The notes beneath the pieces are model-generated. The model was not told the origin of the DNA. It saw only the letters and a list, made by a program, of their open reading frames with translations, and searched no databases. A program made the position numbers and the translations under genes. DNA of 64,000 nucleotides from Iodidimonas sp. SYSU 1G8 (lineage in GTDB: Bacteria > Pseudomonadota > Alphaproteobacteria > SMXS01): contig NZ_JBBYXJ010000002.1 in assembly GCF_039655775.1 (NCBI RefSeq), forward strand, positions 186,001 through 250,000. Reading direction: 5' to 3'. Position 1 is the stretch's first letter. Each line of letters starts with the position of its first letter. Below, one piece after another: positions 1 through 9,669 of this stretch.

Positions 1-240
1 CACGCCCTTGGCGGACCACAGCACCATCAGATGGAACAGCAGATCGGCGGATTCGGCGACGGTGTCCGCCTTGTCCTTGGCCACGGCGGCGACGATGGTC
101 TCGACCGCTTCCTCGCCCATCTTCTCGGCGATCTTGTTCAGGCCCTTGCCGTGCAGCCGGGCCACATAGCTCTTGTCCGGATCGCCGCCCTTGCGGGCGT
201 CGATGGTGGCGAACAGGCGGTCGATCAGATGCTCGGTCAT
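1..240 (-). CDS. hisE: Phosphoribosyl-ATP pyrophosphatase HisE (C-terminus cut by window edge)
   Basis: Hydrolyses phosphoribosyl-ATP to phosphoribosyl-AMP, the second step of histidine synthesis. The 80 visible residues include the helical MazG-like core with the metal-binding acidic motif GEEAVETI and the later ADLLFHLMVLW segment, both typical of HisE. The reading frame is still open at base 1, so the last residues lie outside the window. It is the last visible gene of the leftward histidine cluster and starts 10 bases after the hisF stop, which supports co-transcription. Confidence 0.93.
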   Translation of the reverse strand, partial: MTEHLIDRLFATIDARKGGDPDKSYVARLHGKGLNKIAEKMGEEAVETIVAAVAKDKADTVAESADLLFHLMVLWSAKGV

Positions 241-250
241 GCCCGGAAGC

Positions 251-1018
251 TTATGGCCCGATGGGGCGGATGGCAACGCCGGCGGCCGCCATGTGGGCTT
301 TCGCCTCAGCCACCGAATAGGTGCCGAAATGGAAGATCGAGGCGGCCAGCACCGCCGTCGCATGGCCTTCCCGGATTCCGTCGACCAGATGATCGAGCGT
401 GCCGACGCCGCCCGAGGCGATCACCGGGATGCGCACGGCGTCGGCCACGGCGCGGGTCAGCGGAATGTTGAAGCCCGCGCCCGTGCCATCACGGTCCATG
501 GAGGTGAGCAGGATTTCGCCCGCGCCATTGGCTTCCGCCTGCCGCGCATAGTCGATGGCGTCGATGCCGGTGGCGGTGCGGCCGCCATGGGTGAAGATTT
601 CCCAGCGCCCCGGCGCGACCTGCTTGGCGTCGATGGCGACGACGATGCATTGCGAGCCGAACTTCTCGGATGCCTCGCGCACGAAATCCGGATTGTTCAC
701 CGCGGCGGTGTTGATGGAGGCCTTGTCGGCGCCGGCGAGCAACAGAGCGCGCACGTCATCGACGGTGCGGATGCCGCCGCCCACGGTCAGCGGCATGAAG
801 CATTGCTCGGCGGTGCGGCGCACCACGTCGAGGATGATGCCGCGCTTTTCATGGCTGGCGGTGATGTCGAGGAAGCACAGCTCGTCGGCGCCGGCCGCGT
901 CGTAGATCTTGGCCTGCTCCACCGGGTCGCCGGCATCGCGCAGATTGACGAAGTTGACGCCCTTGACGACCCGCCCGTCCTTGACGTCAAGGCAGGGAAT
1001 GATGCGGGCCTTCAGCAT
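251..1018 (-). CDS. hisF: Imidazole glycerol phosphate synthase subunit HisF
   Basis: Cyclase subunit of the HisFH complex: it uses ammonia delivered by HisH to turn PRFAR into imidazole glycerol phosphate and AICAR. The 255-residue (beta/alpha)8 barrel has the two catalytic aspartates, D11 in PCLDVKDG and D130 in VVAIDAK, plus the phosphate-binding TVGGGIR and ASGGVGTL loops. Length is normal for the family. Its start overlaps the end of hisA by 7 bases, so the two are translationally coupled in the order hisH-hisA-hisF-hisE. Confidence 0.97.
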   Translation of the reverse strand: MLKARIIPCLDVKDGRVVKGVNFVNLRDAGDPVEQAKIYDAAGADELCFLDITASHEKRGIILDVVRRTAEQCFMPLTVGGGIRTVDDVRALLLAGADKASINTAAVNNPDFVREASEKFGSQCIVVAIDAKQVAPGRWEIFTHGGRTATGIDAIDYARQAEANGAGEILLTSMDRDGTGAGFNIPLTRAVADAVRIPVIASGGVGTLDHLVDGIREGHATAVLAASIFHFGTYSVAEAKAHMAAAGVAIRPIGP

Positions 1019-1743
1019 TTCAGCAGCTCCAGCGCCGCCTTGGGATCCAGCCGTCCATCATAGAGCGCCCGGCCGGAAATCACGCCCTCGAACGGCGCGC
1101 CCGTGGCCTTCAGCGCCGTGAGGTCGTCCAGCGACGCCACGCCGCCCGAGGCGATCACGGGAATGGAGGTCGCCCGTGCCAGCATGGCGGTGGACTCCAC
1201 GTTGACGCCGGTCAGGGCGCCATCGCGGTCGATATCCGTATAGATGATCGCCGCCACGCCCGCGTCCTCGAACTGGCGGGCCAGATCGACCACGGTGATG
1301 GTTGAGGTTTCGACCCAGCCTTCGACGGCGACCATGCCGCCGCGCGCGTCGATGCCGACGACGATGCGGCCGGGAAACCGCCTGCAGGCCTGCTTCACCG
1401 TCCCCGGATCGCGCAGGGCCATGGTGCCCAGGATGACGCGGCGCACGCCCTTCTCCAGCCACATCTCGATGGTGGCCATGTCGCGGATGCCGCCGCCCAG
1501 CTGCACGGGCAGCGTGGTTTCCTTGAGGATCGCCTCGACCGCCGGCGCGTTGACCGGCCGGCCTTCGACGGCGCCGTTCAGATCGACCAGATGCAGCCAC
1601 TCGAAACCGGCATCCTGGAACGAGCGGGCCTGGGCCGCCGGGTTTTCGCCGTAGACGGTGGCCTTGTCCATGTCGCCATAGAGCAGGCGCACGCACTGGC
1701 CGTCCTTCAGGTCGATGGCGGGAAAAAGGATCACGGTTGCCAC
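1012..1743 (-). CDS. hisA: Phosphoribosylformimino-5-aminoimidazole carboxamide ribotide isomerase HisA
   Basis: Isomerises ProFAR to PRFAR, supplying the HisFH substrate. The 243-residue barrel is homologous to HisF. It carries the acid/base aspartates D11 (FPAIDLKDG) and D132 (VVGIDARGG) and the phosphate loops QLGGGIRD and IASGGVAS. It overlaps hisH by 13 bases upstream and hisF by 7 downstream. No TrpF-like replacement is apparent, so I read it as a dedicated HisA rather than a bifunctional PriA. Confidence 0.97.
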   Translation of the reverse strand: MATVILFPAIDLKDGQCVRLLYGDMDKATVYGENPAAQARSFQDAGFEWLHLVDLNGAVEGRPVNAPAVEAILKETTLPVQLGGGIRDMATIEMWLEKGVRRVILGTMALRDPGTVKQACRRFPGRIVVGIDARGGMVAVEGWVETSTITVVDLARQFEDAGVAAIIYTDIDRDGALTGVNVESTAMLARATSIPVIASGGVASLDDLTALKATGAPFEGVISGRALYDGRLDPKAALELLKC

Positions 1744-2384
1744 CTCAGGAAATTGGCGATCAGGCGCAGCCCCGCATCCTGGCTTTTCTCCGGATGGAAC
1801 TGGCTGCCGATCATGTTGTCACGCCCGACCAGCGCGGTCACCGGCCCGCCATAGTCGACGCTCGCCAGCAGGTCGGCCGGATCGGCGGGATGGAAGGCAT
1901 AGGAATGGACGAAATAGACGTGTGTCCCGGCGGCGATGCCGTCGAGGACCGGATGAGCCGCCTCGATCCGCAGATCGTTCCAGCCCATGTGGGGAATCTT
2001 CAGCGCAGGGTCGGCGGGCGCTATCGGCTCCACCGTGCCCTTCAGCCAGCCCAGCCCGGCATGGCGGCCATGCTCGTGACCCCATTCGGCCATCAGCTGC
2101 ATGCCGACGCAGATGCCGAAGAATGGCGTGCGGCGGCGGCGCACGGCATCCTCGAGCGCCTCGCCCATGCCGTCGATGGCCAGCAGGCCGCGGCGGCAAT
2201 CGGCGAAGGCGCCGACGCCCGGCAGCACGATGCGGCCGGCGGCGGCGATGGTGGCAGGATCGGCGGTGACGAAGACGTCCTGACCGGTGCCGGCCTCGGC
2301 GGCGGCACGGGCGAATGCCTTTTCGGCCGAGCGCAGATTGCCCGAGCCATAATCGATGATCGCGACGGTTTCAGCCGTGGCCAT
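1731..2384 (-). CDS. hisH: Imidazole glycerol phosphate synthase glutaminase subunit HisH
   Basis: Class I glutamine amidotransferase that releases ammonia for HisF. In the 217-residue form the nucleophile is C92 (FFGICVGMQ) and the His/Glu pair is H197/E199 in SQFHPEKS near the C-terminus. I chose the start at 2384 ([16 protein letters not shown]) because homology begins just after it. An in-frame ATG at 2420 would add 12 basic residues and has no family support. No strong ribosome-binding site is seen at either start. Confidence 0.95.
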   Translation of the reverse strand: MATAETVAIIDYGSGNLRSAEKAFARAAAEAGTGQDVFVTADPATIAAAGRIVLPGVGAFADCRRGLLAIDGMGEALEDAVRRRRTPFFGICVGMQLMAEWGHEHGRHAGLGWLKGTVEPIAPADPALKIPHMGWNDLRIEAAHPVLDGIAAGTHVYFVHSYAFHPADPADLLASVDYGGPVTALVGRDNMIGSQFHPEKSQDAGLRLIANFLRWQP

Positions 2385-2455
2385 GAGCCTGGTCTCGCGG
2401 GGTTTGATGTGTCGGGGCATGGATGCCCGCTTAAGGCGGGCAAGACAAGTTGAAA

Positions 2456-2866
2456 CTACGCCGGGAGCGCCGGCGCGGGGCTATGTCGCGCCTCGATCTG
2501 GGCCATGCGCTTGCCGAAATAGCGGATTTCCGCTTCCTCGACGCCGCTGCCCGTCGATACGCCCGTTTCCACGTAGCCGCGCCGGGTGAGCGAGGCGCGG
2601 TGGAAATCATGGGCGAAGATGCCCACGCCCATGCTGATCACCAGCTGGATCGCCATGTTGAGATAGAGCGGGATACCGATCACGCTCTGTCCGACGCCGA
2701 GCAGCATCAGTGCGGCGAAGACCGCCGTGCCCGCCAGCCAGGCACGGTGCGCCCAAAGCCACAGGAAGGTGAGAAAGAACGCCCAGATGCTGAAGCCCTC
2801 GCGGACGAATTCGACCTCGCCTTCCAGCCCGCCGCGTTCGTGCACCGTGTAGAGCGTCGTCGCCAT
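2456..2866 (-). CDS. DUF2628-type small membrane protein in the his operon
   Basis: A 136-residue protein with two or three hydrophobic segments (roughly residues 29-75 and 78-95), resembling DUF2628 inner-membrane proteins. Nothing in it suggests a histidine enzyme. Its ATG shares one base with the hisB stop (TGATG), so the gene is coupled to hisB and sits between hisB and hisH. The C-terminus is soluble and rich in charged residues. A longer frame reaching 3058 exists, but it runs through hisB and is not coding. Function unknown; the family assignment is by visual resemblance. Confidence 0.75.
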   Translation of the reverse strand: MATTLYTVHERGGLEGEVEFVREGFSIWAFFLTFLWLWAHRAWLAGTAVFAALMLLGVGQSVIGIPLYLNMAIQLVISMGVGIFAHDFHRASLTRRGYVETGVSTGSGVEEAEIRYFGKRMAQIEARHSPAPALPA

Positions 2867-3465
2867 CAGAGACTCCCGCCCAGGACCCCCTTGGTCGAGG
2901 GCACGGCATCGGCCTTGCGCGGGTCGATGGCGAAGGCCTGCTTCAGGCTGCGCGCGACGCCCTTGAAGCAGCTTTCGACGATGTGGTGATTGTTCTCGCC
3001 ATAGAGATTTTCCACATGCAGCGTGCAACCGGCCGACTGGGAGAACGCCTGGAACCATTCCTTGAACAGTTCCGTGTCCATGTCGCCCAGCTTGGGCCGG
3101 GAGAAGGCCACCTTCCAGATCAGATAGGGCCGGTTCGACAGGTCGAGCGCCACGCGGGTGCAGGTCTCGTCCATGGGAATGACGGCCGAGCCGTACCGCT
3201 CGATGCCCTTGCGGTCGCCCAGCGCCAGCGACACGGCCTCGCCGATGGCGATGCCGCTGTCTTCCGTGGTGTGGTGGAAATCGATGTGCAGGTCGCCCTT
3301 GGCCCGGACCTTGAGATCCATCAGCGAGTGGCGCGACAACTGCTCCAGCATGTGATCGAGGAAGCCGATACCGGTTTCCACGTCATAGACGCCGGTGCCA
3401 TCCAGGTTCACCTCGACGGTGATCTGGGTTTCCTTGGTGTTCCGTTCGATTTTGGCGGTGCGCAT
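2866..3465 (-). CDS. hisB: Imidazoleglycerol-phosphate dehydratase HisB
   Basis: Dehydrates imidazole glycerol phosphate to imidazole acetol phosphate. At 199 residues it is the monofunctional form without a phosphatase domain. The duplicated metal-binding repeats are visible: the FLDHMLEQ and [11 protein letters not shown] motifs in the first half, and [12 protein letters not shown] in the second. It is the first gene of the leftward histidine cluster and diverges from hslV across 119 bases that should hold both promoters. Confidence 0.97.
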   Translation of the reverse strand: MRTAKIERNTKETQITVEVNLDGTGVYDVETGIGFLDHMLEQLSRHSLMDLKVRAKGDLHIDFHHTTEDSGIAIGEAVSLALGDRKGIERYGSAVIPMDETCTRVALDLSNRPYLIWKVAFSRPKLGDMDTELFKEWFQAFSQSAGCTLHVENLYGENNHHIVESCFKGVARSLKQAFAIDPRKADAVPSTKGVLGGSL

Positions 3466-3547
3466 GACGCAAACTCATACCGGGATCAGTGGATATTGTG
3501 TAGTTCTGTTTTCGCCGCAGGCAATGCGCTTCAGCGCGTTTTCCGTG

Positions 3548-3576
3548 GTTGCAACCCTTCCGCAAGGTACCTATGT
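3548..3576 (+). promoter_or_regulatory. Possible heat-shock (sigma-32 type) promoter of hslVU
   Basis: A GTTG at 3548-3551 is followed after 18 bases by CCTATGT (3570-3576), which fits the alphaproteobacterial RpoH pattern CTTG-N17/18-CYTATNT except for the first base. It lies directly upstream of hslV, a classic heat-shock gene. The expected transcript start is within a few bases of the hslV ATG (3585), and no Shine-Dalgarno sequence is present, so the mRNA could be leaderless. This is inference from sequence alone. Confidence 0.4.
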
Positions 3577-3584
3577 AACCCGCC

Positions 3585-4133
3585 ATGTCCGATACACCCT
3601 CCTGGCACGGAACCACCATCCTTTCGGTCCGCAAGGCCGGTACGCTCGTCATGGCGGGCGACGGCCAGGTATCGATGGGCAACACGGTCATCAAGTCGAA
3701 CGCGCGCAAGGTGCGGCGCATCGGCGATGGCAGCATCATCGCCGGCTTCGCGGGCGCGACGGCCGATGCCTTCACGCTGTTCGAGCGGCTCGAGGGCAAG
3801 CTGGAAAAGCACGGCGGCAACCTGACCCGCGCCTGCGTCGAGCTGGCCAAGGACTGGCGCACCGACCGCTATCTGCGCCGGCTCGAGGCGCTGCTGGCGG
3901 TGGGCGACAAGGATGTCAGCCTGCTGCTGACCGGCACGGGCGACGTGCTGGAGCCGCAGGACGGCATCATCGCCATCGGCTCGGGCGGCAATTACGCGCT
4001 GGCCGCCGCCAAGGCGCTGTACGACGAGAACCTGAGCGCCGAGCAGATCGTGCGCAAGTCGATGAAGATCGCCGCCGACATCTGCGTCTTCACCAACGAG
4101 AACCTGACCGTCGAGATGCTGGAGAACGCATGA
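3585..4133 (+). CDS. hslV: ATP-dependent protease proteolytic subunit HslV
   Basis: N-terminal-nucleophile threonine peptidase that forms the proteolytic core of the HslUV (ClpQY) protease, which degrades misfolded cytoplasmic proteins. The catalytic threonine is T10 in [10 protein letters not shown], so the first nine residues would be removed on maturation. The [10 protein letters not shown] motif and GSGGNYAL segment are characteristic. At 182 residues the length is normal. The stop overlaps the hslU start (ATGA). Confidence 0.97.
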   Translation: MSDTPSWHGTTILSVRKAGTLVMAGDGQVSMGNTVIKSNARKVRRIGDGSIIAGFAGATADAFTLFERLEGKLEKHGGNLTRACVELAKDWRTDRYLRRLEALLAVGDKDVSLLLTGTGDVLEPQDGIIAIGSGGNYALAAAKALYDENLSAEQIVRKSMKIAADICVFTNENLTVEMLENA

Positions 4134-5443
4134 CCGGCTTTTCGCCCCGCGAGATCGTTTCCGAACTGGACCGCTACATCATCGGCCAGAAGGACGCCAA
4201 GCGCGCCGTGGCCATCGCCCTGCGCAATCGCTGGCGCCGGCAGCAGCTGCCCGAGGGCCTGCGCGACGAGGTGCTGCCGAAGAACATCCTGATGATCGGG
4301 CCGACCGGCGTCGGCAAGACCGAAATCTCCCGTCGCCTCGCCCGTCTGGCCGAAGCGCCATTCATGAAGGTGGAGGCGACCAAGTTCACCGAAGTCGGCT
4401 ATGTGGGCCGCGACGTGGAATCGATCATCCGCGACTTGCTGGAATCCGCCATCGTCATGGTGCGCGAGAAAAAGCGCAAGGACGTGCGGGCGCGCGCCGA
4501 ACTGGCCGCCGAGGAGCGGGTGCTGGACGCGCTGGTCGGTACCGATGCCCGGCCGGAAACCCGCGAGCGCTTTCGCCAGAAGCTGCGGGCCGGCGAGATG
4601 GATGACAAGGAAATCACCCTCAAGGTCGCCGACACGGGCGGCGCGGGCATGCCCACCTTCGACATTCCCGGCATGCCGGGCAGCCAGATGGGCATGCTCA
4701 ACCTGAACGACATGTTCGGCAAGATGATGGGCGGCCGCACCAAGGACAAGCGCACCACCGTCGCCGAGAGCCACGACCTGCTGGTGGCCGAGGAGAGCGA
4801 CAAGCTGCTGGATGACGAGGACGTCACCCGCGCGGCCATCGAGGCGGTGGAGCAGAACGGCATCGTCTTTCTGGACGAGATCGACAAGATCACCGCCCGT
4901 TCGGGCGAGCGGAGCGGCGCCGACGTGTCCCGCGAAGGCGTGCAGCGCGACTTGCTGCCGCTGATCGAGGGCACCACGGTCAGCACCAAATACGGACCGG
5001 TGCGCACCGACCATGTGCTGTTCATCGCCTCGGGCGCGTTTTCCATCGCCAAGCCGTCCGACCTCCTGCCGGAATTGCAGGGCCGCCTGCCGATCCGGGT
5101 AGAGCTGAAGCCCTTGAGCAAGGACGATTTCCGCCGCATCCTGACCGAGCCCGAAGCCTCGCTGATCAAGCAGTACCGGGCGCTGATGGCGACGGAGGAC
5201 GTGACGCTGGATTTCACCGAGGATGGCATCGACGCACTGGCCGGGATCGCGACCGACGTGAACCAGTCGGTCGAGAACATCGGTGCCCGACGCCTGCACA
5301 CCATCCTAGAACTGGTGCTGGACGAAATCAGCTTCGACGCGACCGACAAACCCGGCACGACGGTGACCGTGGACGCCGCCTATGTGGAACAGCACATCGG
5401 CGCGCTGGTGCGCAACGCCGACCTGTCCAAGCATATCCTCTGA
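4130..5443 (+). CDS. hslU: ATP-dependent protease ATPase subunit HslU
   Basis: AAA+ unfoldase partner of HslV. The 437-residue protein has Walker A GPTGVGKT (57-64), Walker [10 protein letters not shown] (about 244-252), the I-domain between them with the FDIPGMPG segment, and a C-terminal SKHIL tail, the part that docks into HslV pockets to activate it. The start at 4130 is fixed by the ATGA overlap with hslV and by family homology; the same frame extends far upstream but that extension is non-coding. Confidence 0.97.
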   Translation: MTGFSPREIVSELDRYIIGQKDAKRAVAIALRNRWRRQQLPEGLRDEVLPKNILMIGPTGVGKTEISRRLARLAEAPFMKVEATKFTEVGYVGRDVESIIRDLLESAIVMVREKKRKDVRARAELAAEERVLDALVGTDARPETRERFRQKLRAGEMDDKEITLKVADTGGAGMPTFDIPGMPGSQMGMLNLNDMFGKMMGGRTKDKRTTVAESHDLLVAEESDKLLDDEDVTRAAIEAVEQNGIVFLDEIDKITARSGERSGADVSREGVQRDLLPLIEGTTVSTKYGPVRTDHVLFIASGAFSIAKPSDLLPELQGRLPIRVELKPLSKDDFRRILTEPEASLIKQYRALMATEDVTLDFTEDGIDALAGIATDVNQSVENIGARRLHTILELVLDEISFDATDKPGTTVTVDAAYVEQHIGALVRNADLSKHIL

Positions 5444-5949
5444 TGTCGACCGCCCGGCGCGCCACGGAAGCGGACCTGCCGGCGATCACCGAGATCTATA
5501 ATTATTTCGTTTCCAATACCGTGATCACCTTCGACACGGTGCCGTTTCGCGCGTCGGACCGGCAAGGGTGGTTCAGGCAGTTCGGCGCCAGCGGACCGCA
5601 CCAGATCTTCGTCGCCGCCGGTCCGGCCAATGTGATCATGGGCTATGCCTATTCCAGCGGATTCCGCGACAAGCCGGCCTATGACCAGACCGTCGAGGTC
5701 GCCATCTACCTGGCGCCGCACGCGGACGAACAGGGCATCGGCAGCACGCTCTATTCGGCACTGTTCGGCGCGCTGGAGCGGGAAAGCGCCGTCCACCGCG
5801 CCGTCGCCATGATCGCCCAGCCCAATCCGGGCTCGGTCGCGCTGCATGGCAAGTTCGGCTTCCGGCCCGTGGGCGAGCTGTCGGAGGCCGGTTTCAAGTT
5901 CGGCCGCTATGTGGACATCCTGATGATGGAACGGGCCTTCGGCGGCTAA
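5443..5949 (+). CDS. GNAT family N-acetyltransferase (phosphinothricin acetyltransferase-like)
   Basis: A 168-residue acetyl-CoA-dependent acetyltransferase. The N-terminal RRATEADLPAITEIYNYFV and the following TFDTVPF segment resemble the Pat/Bar subgroup, and the acetyl-CoA loop is DEQGIGSTLYSAL at about residues 107-119. The ATG overlaps the hslU stop (TGATG), so it is coupled to the protease operon. The substrate cannot be deduced; a small amino acid analogue or glutamate-like amine is typical for this subgroup. Confidence 0.85.
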   Translation: MSTARRATEADLPAITEIYNYFVSNTVITFDTVPFRASDRQGWFRQFGASGPHQIFVAAGPANVIMGYAYSSGFRDKPAYDQTVEVAIYLAPHADEQGIGSTLYSALFGALERESAVHRAVAMIAQPNPGSVALHGKFGFRPVGELSEAGFKFGRYVDILMMERAFGG

Positions 5950-5953
5950 TGCT

Positions 5954-6376
5954 TTACCGGGGTTCCTGGGCGTAGCAGGCGGTGTCGTAGAAGTCCCGGA
6001 TGGCGCAGATCCTGTCGCCGCGGAACTCCATGATGCCGCAGATGTGCGGCGTCATCAGGTCGCGCCCCTGCCCGTCCCAGTGATGATCGACCCGTTCGGT
6101 GAACACCGCGTCGCCATTGCTGGCGATATGCAAGACGTCCGCCGTGAACGACGTCATGCCCTTGAGAATGGGGATCATGGCCGCGAACCCGCCGCTGTCC
6201 ATGAGATCGAAGATCGCCTGCTGGCCATGTAAGGTGGGGATGCCGCTGTTGGCCCAGACCACATCCTCCGTGCAGGCCTCGCGCATGTGATCGCGCAGGG
6301 TGCGGTCCTCCATGGCCTTCAACAGCGCCAGGGCCGCCCGCTGGCGGTCGTCCTGCGCGAGGTCGAAATCAATCAT
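5954..6376 (-). CDS. SnoaL/NTF2-like fold protein
   Basis: A 140-residue protein with the cone-shaped NTF2-like pattern: an N-terminal helix region, the ACTEDVVWANSGIPTLHGQQ segment, and the closing GRDLMTPHICGIMEFRGDRI and RDFYDTACYA strands, as in limonene-epoxide hydrolase and ketosteroid isomerase relatives. The start at 6376 follows a strong GGGGAGG ribosome-binding site; a start at 6424 lacks one. It is convergent with the acetyltransferase gene. The substrate is not predictable. Confidence 0.75.
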   Translation of the reverse strand: MIDFDLAQDDRQRAALALLKAMEDRTLRDHMREACTEDVVWANSGIPTLHGQQAIFDLMDSGGFAAMIPILKGMTSFTADVLHIASNGDAVFTERVDHHWDGQGRDLMTPHICGIMEFRGDRICAIRDFYDTACYAQEPR

Positions 6377-6454
6377 CGGAGCCTCCCCTGCCCTTTTACC
6401 GGAACACGGTCCATTGTTGAGCACGATGAGGGGAAATTCAATCGGTACGGCGGA

Positions 6455-7027
6455 TCAGCGCAGCCGCCGGAGCACCACGTAGAGCGCGCCCTCGCCGCCA
6501 TGCTGGGGGCTGGCCGGGTGCCAGGCGACGACGCGAGCGCTGTTCTGGCCTTCCGCCAGCCATTGCGGCACGAGGCTGCGCAGCACCCCGGTGCGCGGCT
6601 CGCTCCAGTGCGCTTCCAGATCGTCCTTCCTCGGCGCGCCGCCCTTGCCGGTCACGACCAGCACCACCCGCTTGCCCATCTCCTGCGAGCGGGCGAGGAA
6701 GGGCCCGAGAGCACGATAGGCCTTGTCCTGGGTCATGCCGTGGAGATCGATACGCCCTTCCACCGGCAACTGGCCGCGCTGCAGGCGCTTGGCACGGGCA
6801 CCGTCGAGGCCGGTGAGCGACTGGGGCGCCGAGGTCAGCTGGCGCGGCGGCAGATCGAACATGGGCTCCGCCGCGTGCCGGCGGGCCGAGTGTTCCTTGA
6901 CCGGAATGTCGCGCGGGTGGCGCAGCGCGTCGAAGCGCAGCGGCTTGCTGCCCTTCAGCGGCACGATGTCCTGGGTCACCGCCGCCCAGAGGGCCGCATC
7001 CTCGGGGCGGAGCGGCTTGCGGGTCAT
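6455..7027 (-). CDS. Smr domain protein (MutS2-type nuclease domain)
   Basis: A 190-residue protein with a charged N-terminal half and a C-terminal Smr domain from about residue 88. The signature DLHG is at 94-97 and the later VTGKG and HGGEGALYVVLRR elements are present. Smr domains nick branched DNA or cut RNA; stand-alone alphaproteobacterial versions have no settled role. The stop of the gene lies close to the start of nothing on this strand, but its own start overlaps the mltA stop (ATGA), so it is co-transcribed behind mltA. Confidence 0.88.
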   Translation of the reverse strand: MTRKPLRPEDAALWAAVTQDIVPLKGSKPLRFDALRHPRDIPVKEHSARRHAAEPMFDLPPRQLTSAPQSLTGLDGARAKRLQRGQLPVEGRIDLHGMTQDKAYRALGPFLARSQEMGKRVVLVVTGKGGAPRKDDLEAHWSEPRTGVLRSLVPQWLAEGQNSARVVAWHPASPQHGGEGALYVVLRRLR

Positions 7028-8238
7028 GGCTTGGCCGGCGCGGCGGCGATACGTTCAGCAAGCGGGCGCGGCAGCAGGACATAATAGCGCCCTTTGTCCT
7101 TCATGCCCCCGGCCGAGTGTTCGGCCTGGTCGCCCTCGCCCCAGTAGAAATCGCCGCGCACCATGCCGCGAATGGCGCCGCCGGTATCCTGCGCGATCAC
7201 AAGGCTGGCGATGTGGCGGTTGCCGTCCTCGCCCACGGATTCCAGCCAGAACGGCGCGCCGAGCGGCATGTATTTCCGGTCGATGGCGAGCGAGCGTCCG
7301 CCAGTCAGGGGCACGCCCTGGGCGCCGATGGCGCCTTCGGCCTGCTGTTCCTCGAAGAAGACATAGGACTGGTTCTCGTCCATCAGCGCCGCGCCCGGCC
7401 CGGGATTGGCCGTGATCCAGTCGCGGATGCGCTGCATGCTGACCTCTTCCCGTGTCAGTTCGCCGCGCTGGATCAGCAAACGGCCCACGGGCGTGTAGGG
7501 ATGACCGTTCTGGCCCGCGTAACCGAGCCGCGCCAACCCGCCATCGGGCAGGCGCACCAGCCCCGAACCCTGGATCTGCAGGAAGAAGGCATCGACCGGG
7601 TCGGCAAGCCACATGATCTCGAGACCGCGATTGGCGAGCGCGCCCGCGACGATCTCGGCACGGGTGGCGTATGGCACGAGGCGATTGCCCTCGACCCGCC
7701 CGGCGATGCGCTCGCCTTTCATGGCGGGGCGGAACAGACCCAGATCCAGCATCACCAGCTCGGGCGGCATCCGGTAGAGCGGCACGGTATGACGCGCGTC
7801 CCGCGAGCGGCTGCCATCGACTATAGGCGCGTAGTAGCCGGTGAACAGGCCCGTCGGCTCGTTGCCGGCGGCAATGGCGACAGGCTGGAACCATTGTTCG
7901 AAAAAGGCGCGGGCGGCATTGTCGGGATGACTGACGGCGGCTTCGCAGGCCGCCCGCCAATCACCGATGGCGCCAGCGAAGCCCGCGCCGTCCAGCGGCT
8001 TTTCATCGGGCTGCTTGAGCATGGCGGCGCAGGAACGGCGGAATGCCGTCAGCGCGCCAGCCTGATCATCGTCGGTCCAGCCGCGCAGCGCGTCGTAGCC
8101 GACCACGGTCAGCGACAGCGGCGGTTCTGCGTCATCCGGTCCGGGCGTCACGGACCGAAGCCAGACAAGGTAAAGCCCGGCGGCCAACAGGGCGCCGAGC
8201 AGCAGATAGACGAGAGGAAAGGGTGACGGGGTCTTCAC
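7024..8238 (-). CDS. mltA: Membrane-bound lytic murein transglycosylase A (MltA)
   Basis: Cleaves peptidoglycan glycan strands to 1,6-anhydro-muropeptides. The 404-residue protein begins with a hydrophobic segment (about 7-26) that could be an anchor or signal; no clear lipobox cysteine follows. It then has the MltA core with GYYAPIVDGSR, MAWL-like IMWLADPVDAFFLQIQGSG and, near the C-terminus, the double-psi 3D domain VIAQDTGGAIRG with its conserved aspartates. It follows the timA-like gene in the same direction, with a 24-base gap. Confidence 0.95.
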   Translation of the reverse strand: MKTPSPFPLVYLLLGALLAAGLYLVWLRSVTPGPDDAEPPLSLTVVGYDALRGWTDDDQAGALTAFRRSCAAMLKQPDEKPLDGAGFAGAIGDWRAACEAAVSHPDNAARAFFEQWFQPVAIAAGNEPTGLFTGYYAPIVDGSRSRDARHTVPLYRMPPELVMLDLGLFRPAMKGERIAGRVEGNRLVPYATRAEIVAGALANRGLEIMWLADPVDAFFLQIQGSGLVRLPDGGLARLGYAGQNGHPYTPVGRLLIQRGELTREEVSMQRIRDWITANPGPGAALMDENQSYVFFEEQQAEGAIGAQGVPLTGGRSLAIDRKYMPLGAPFWLESVGEDGNRHIASLVIAQDTGGAIRGMVRGDFYWGEGDQAEHSAGGMKDKGRYYVLLPRPLAERIAAAPAKP

Positions 8239-8262
8239 GGTCGGCCGGCCTTCGCCGCCCGA

Positions 8263-8949
8263 TCAGTCTTTGGACTCGGTGGCGACCAGGAACCAGTTCG
8301 GGTCGCGATCCTTCACCTGGCGAGCGAACGTCCAGATGTCGGTGACCTTTTCCGTGTCCGACGGGTTGCCTTCCACGATACGGCCTTCCGCGTCGCGCAC
8401 CACGCTGATCAGCTCGGACTTGAAAGTGACAGTGACCTCGGCCGTGCCGTTTTCGAGACGCGCTTCGGTAATCTCGCTGCTGGCCACATCGACGATGGTG
8501 GTCTGCATGGTGCGGTCCTGCGCCTCGCGGTCGGCGATGGCGGCATCGAAATCAGCGTAAACCTCGGGGCTGAGAAGCGAACGCAACGTCTCGCGATCAC
8601 CCTGCGCAAAGGCTTCCGTGATCATGCCATAGGCGCTGCGGGCGCCATCGATAAAACCTTCCGGGTCGAAGGTGCGGTCGGCAACCATGATGCGAGAGAG
8701 CGTCTTGCCGAGCGGCGTGTCACGGTCGATGACCACGGCAGGACTGGAATCGGCGGCGTAAGGCTGCCTGTCCCGCCCAGCCGGATCGGCGGCCTTGGTA
8801 TCTTTCGGACCAGCCGGCGCGCGTTCGAGGCCTTGCGGATTTTCCTGCCGGCGCTCATTGCCCGTACGGCGTCCCAGGACGCTGACCAGCCGCAAGGCCA
8901 CGAAGCCCGCAAGCAAGGCCAGAAGTATGATGTCCCACATGCCGCTCAT
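8263..8949 (-). CDS. Tim44/TimA family putative adaptor protein
   Basis: A 228-residue protein with one N-terminal transmembrane helix (WDIILLALLAGFVALRLVS), a low-complexity linker (about 28-70) and a C-terminal Tim44-like domain. This is the layout of bacterial TimA, the relative of the mitochondrial Tim44 import motor subunit. I chose ATG 8949 (MSGMWD) because an AGGA precedes it; the upstream ATG at 8982 has no ribosome-binding site. It diverges from fxsA and leads the operon with mltA and smr. Confidence 0.88.
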   Translation of the reverse strand: MSGMWDIILLALLAGFVALRLVSVLGRRTGNERRQENPQGLERAPAGPKDTKAADPAGRDRQPYAADSSPAVVIDRDTPLGKTLSRIMVADRTFDPEGFIDGARSAYGMITEAFAQGDRETLRSLLSPEVYADFDAAIADREAQDRTMQTTIVDVASSEITEARLENGTAEVTVTFKSELISVVRDAEGRIVEGNPSDTEKVTDIWTFARQVKDRDPNWFLVATESKD

Positions 8950-9093
8950 GAAATTCCTGAACCCTTCCCGCCGCGCATTCATCGATTGAACCGCACTCGT
9001 CGCGGCCTTAGGTAAGAAAGGACGCGGCGACCCGCTTTCAAGGCGAAATCCGCTTCAGACCATAGATAATTCGAGGCCGACGAAAGAACAAGC

Positions 9094-9576
9094 ATGGTAT
9101 TTGCTCTGGTTTTGATATTCCTGGTGCTTCCGGCGGTGGAAATCTTTCTGTTCATCGTTGTCGGCGAAGCCATCGGAGCGCTTGCCACCATCGCCCTGGT
9201 GTTCGGCGCGGGCGCCCTCGGCATCGTCCTGGTCAGGGCTCAGGGCCTTCAGACCATGCGCCGCGCCCAGGCCAGCATCGAACGCGGCGAGGCACCGGTG
9301 CGCGAGGCCGTCGAGGGCCTTTGCCTGTTCATCGCCGGCATGCTGCTGATCGTCCCCGGCTTCTTCACCGACATCCTTGCCCTGTTGCTGTTCCTGCCCC
9401 CCACCCGCCGCATGATGGCCCGTGCCATGGCCGCCCGGATGACGGTGATGGGCGCCGCCCGGCGGGGCGGCACGGCGCGGTCGAGTGCCACTTCTGGGGT
9501 CATCGAAGGCGATTTCGAAGTGATGCCCGGCGCAAACGACAATGGGAACCCCCCGGAACCGCCGCGTCTTCCGTAG
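9094..9576 (+). CDS. fxsA: FxsA family membrane protein
   Basis: A 160-residue inner-membrane protein with about three hydrophobic helices (4-24, 27-47 and 76-100) followed by a basic, hydrophilic tail. The EIFLFIVVGEAIG and the GLQTMRRAQASIERGEAPVR segments are typical of FxsA, known in E. coli for suppressing phage T7 exclusion by the F plasmid. It diverges from timA and precedes secB, a recurring alphaproteobacterial arrangement. Confidence 0.92.
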   Translation: MVFALVLIFLVLPAVEIFLFIVVGEAIGALATIALVFGAGALGIVLVRAQGLQTMRRAQASIERGEAPVREAVEGLCLFIAGMLLIVPGFFTDILALLLFLPPTRRMMARAMAARMTVMGAARRGGTARSSATSGVIEGDFEVMPGANDNGNPPEPPRLP

Positions 9577-9669
9577 GATTTTCGCGCCCTTCGAACAGAT
9601 CGAGAAGCCGGTTGAAGCCTTCCGCCACCGCCGCTAAAGTCGCGCGCTCAAATCCAGCGAGGCATTGTG

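Noticed and set aside
3395-4129. N-terminal extension of the hslU frame
   Set aside because: It runs through the hslV gene in another frame; the hslU start is fixed by family homology and the ATGA overlap.
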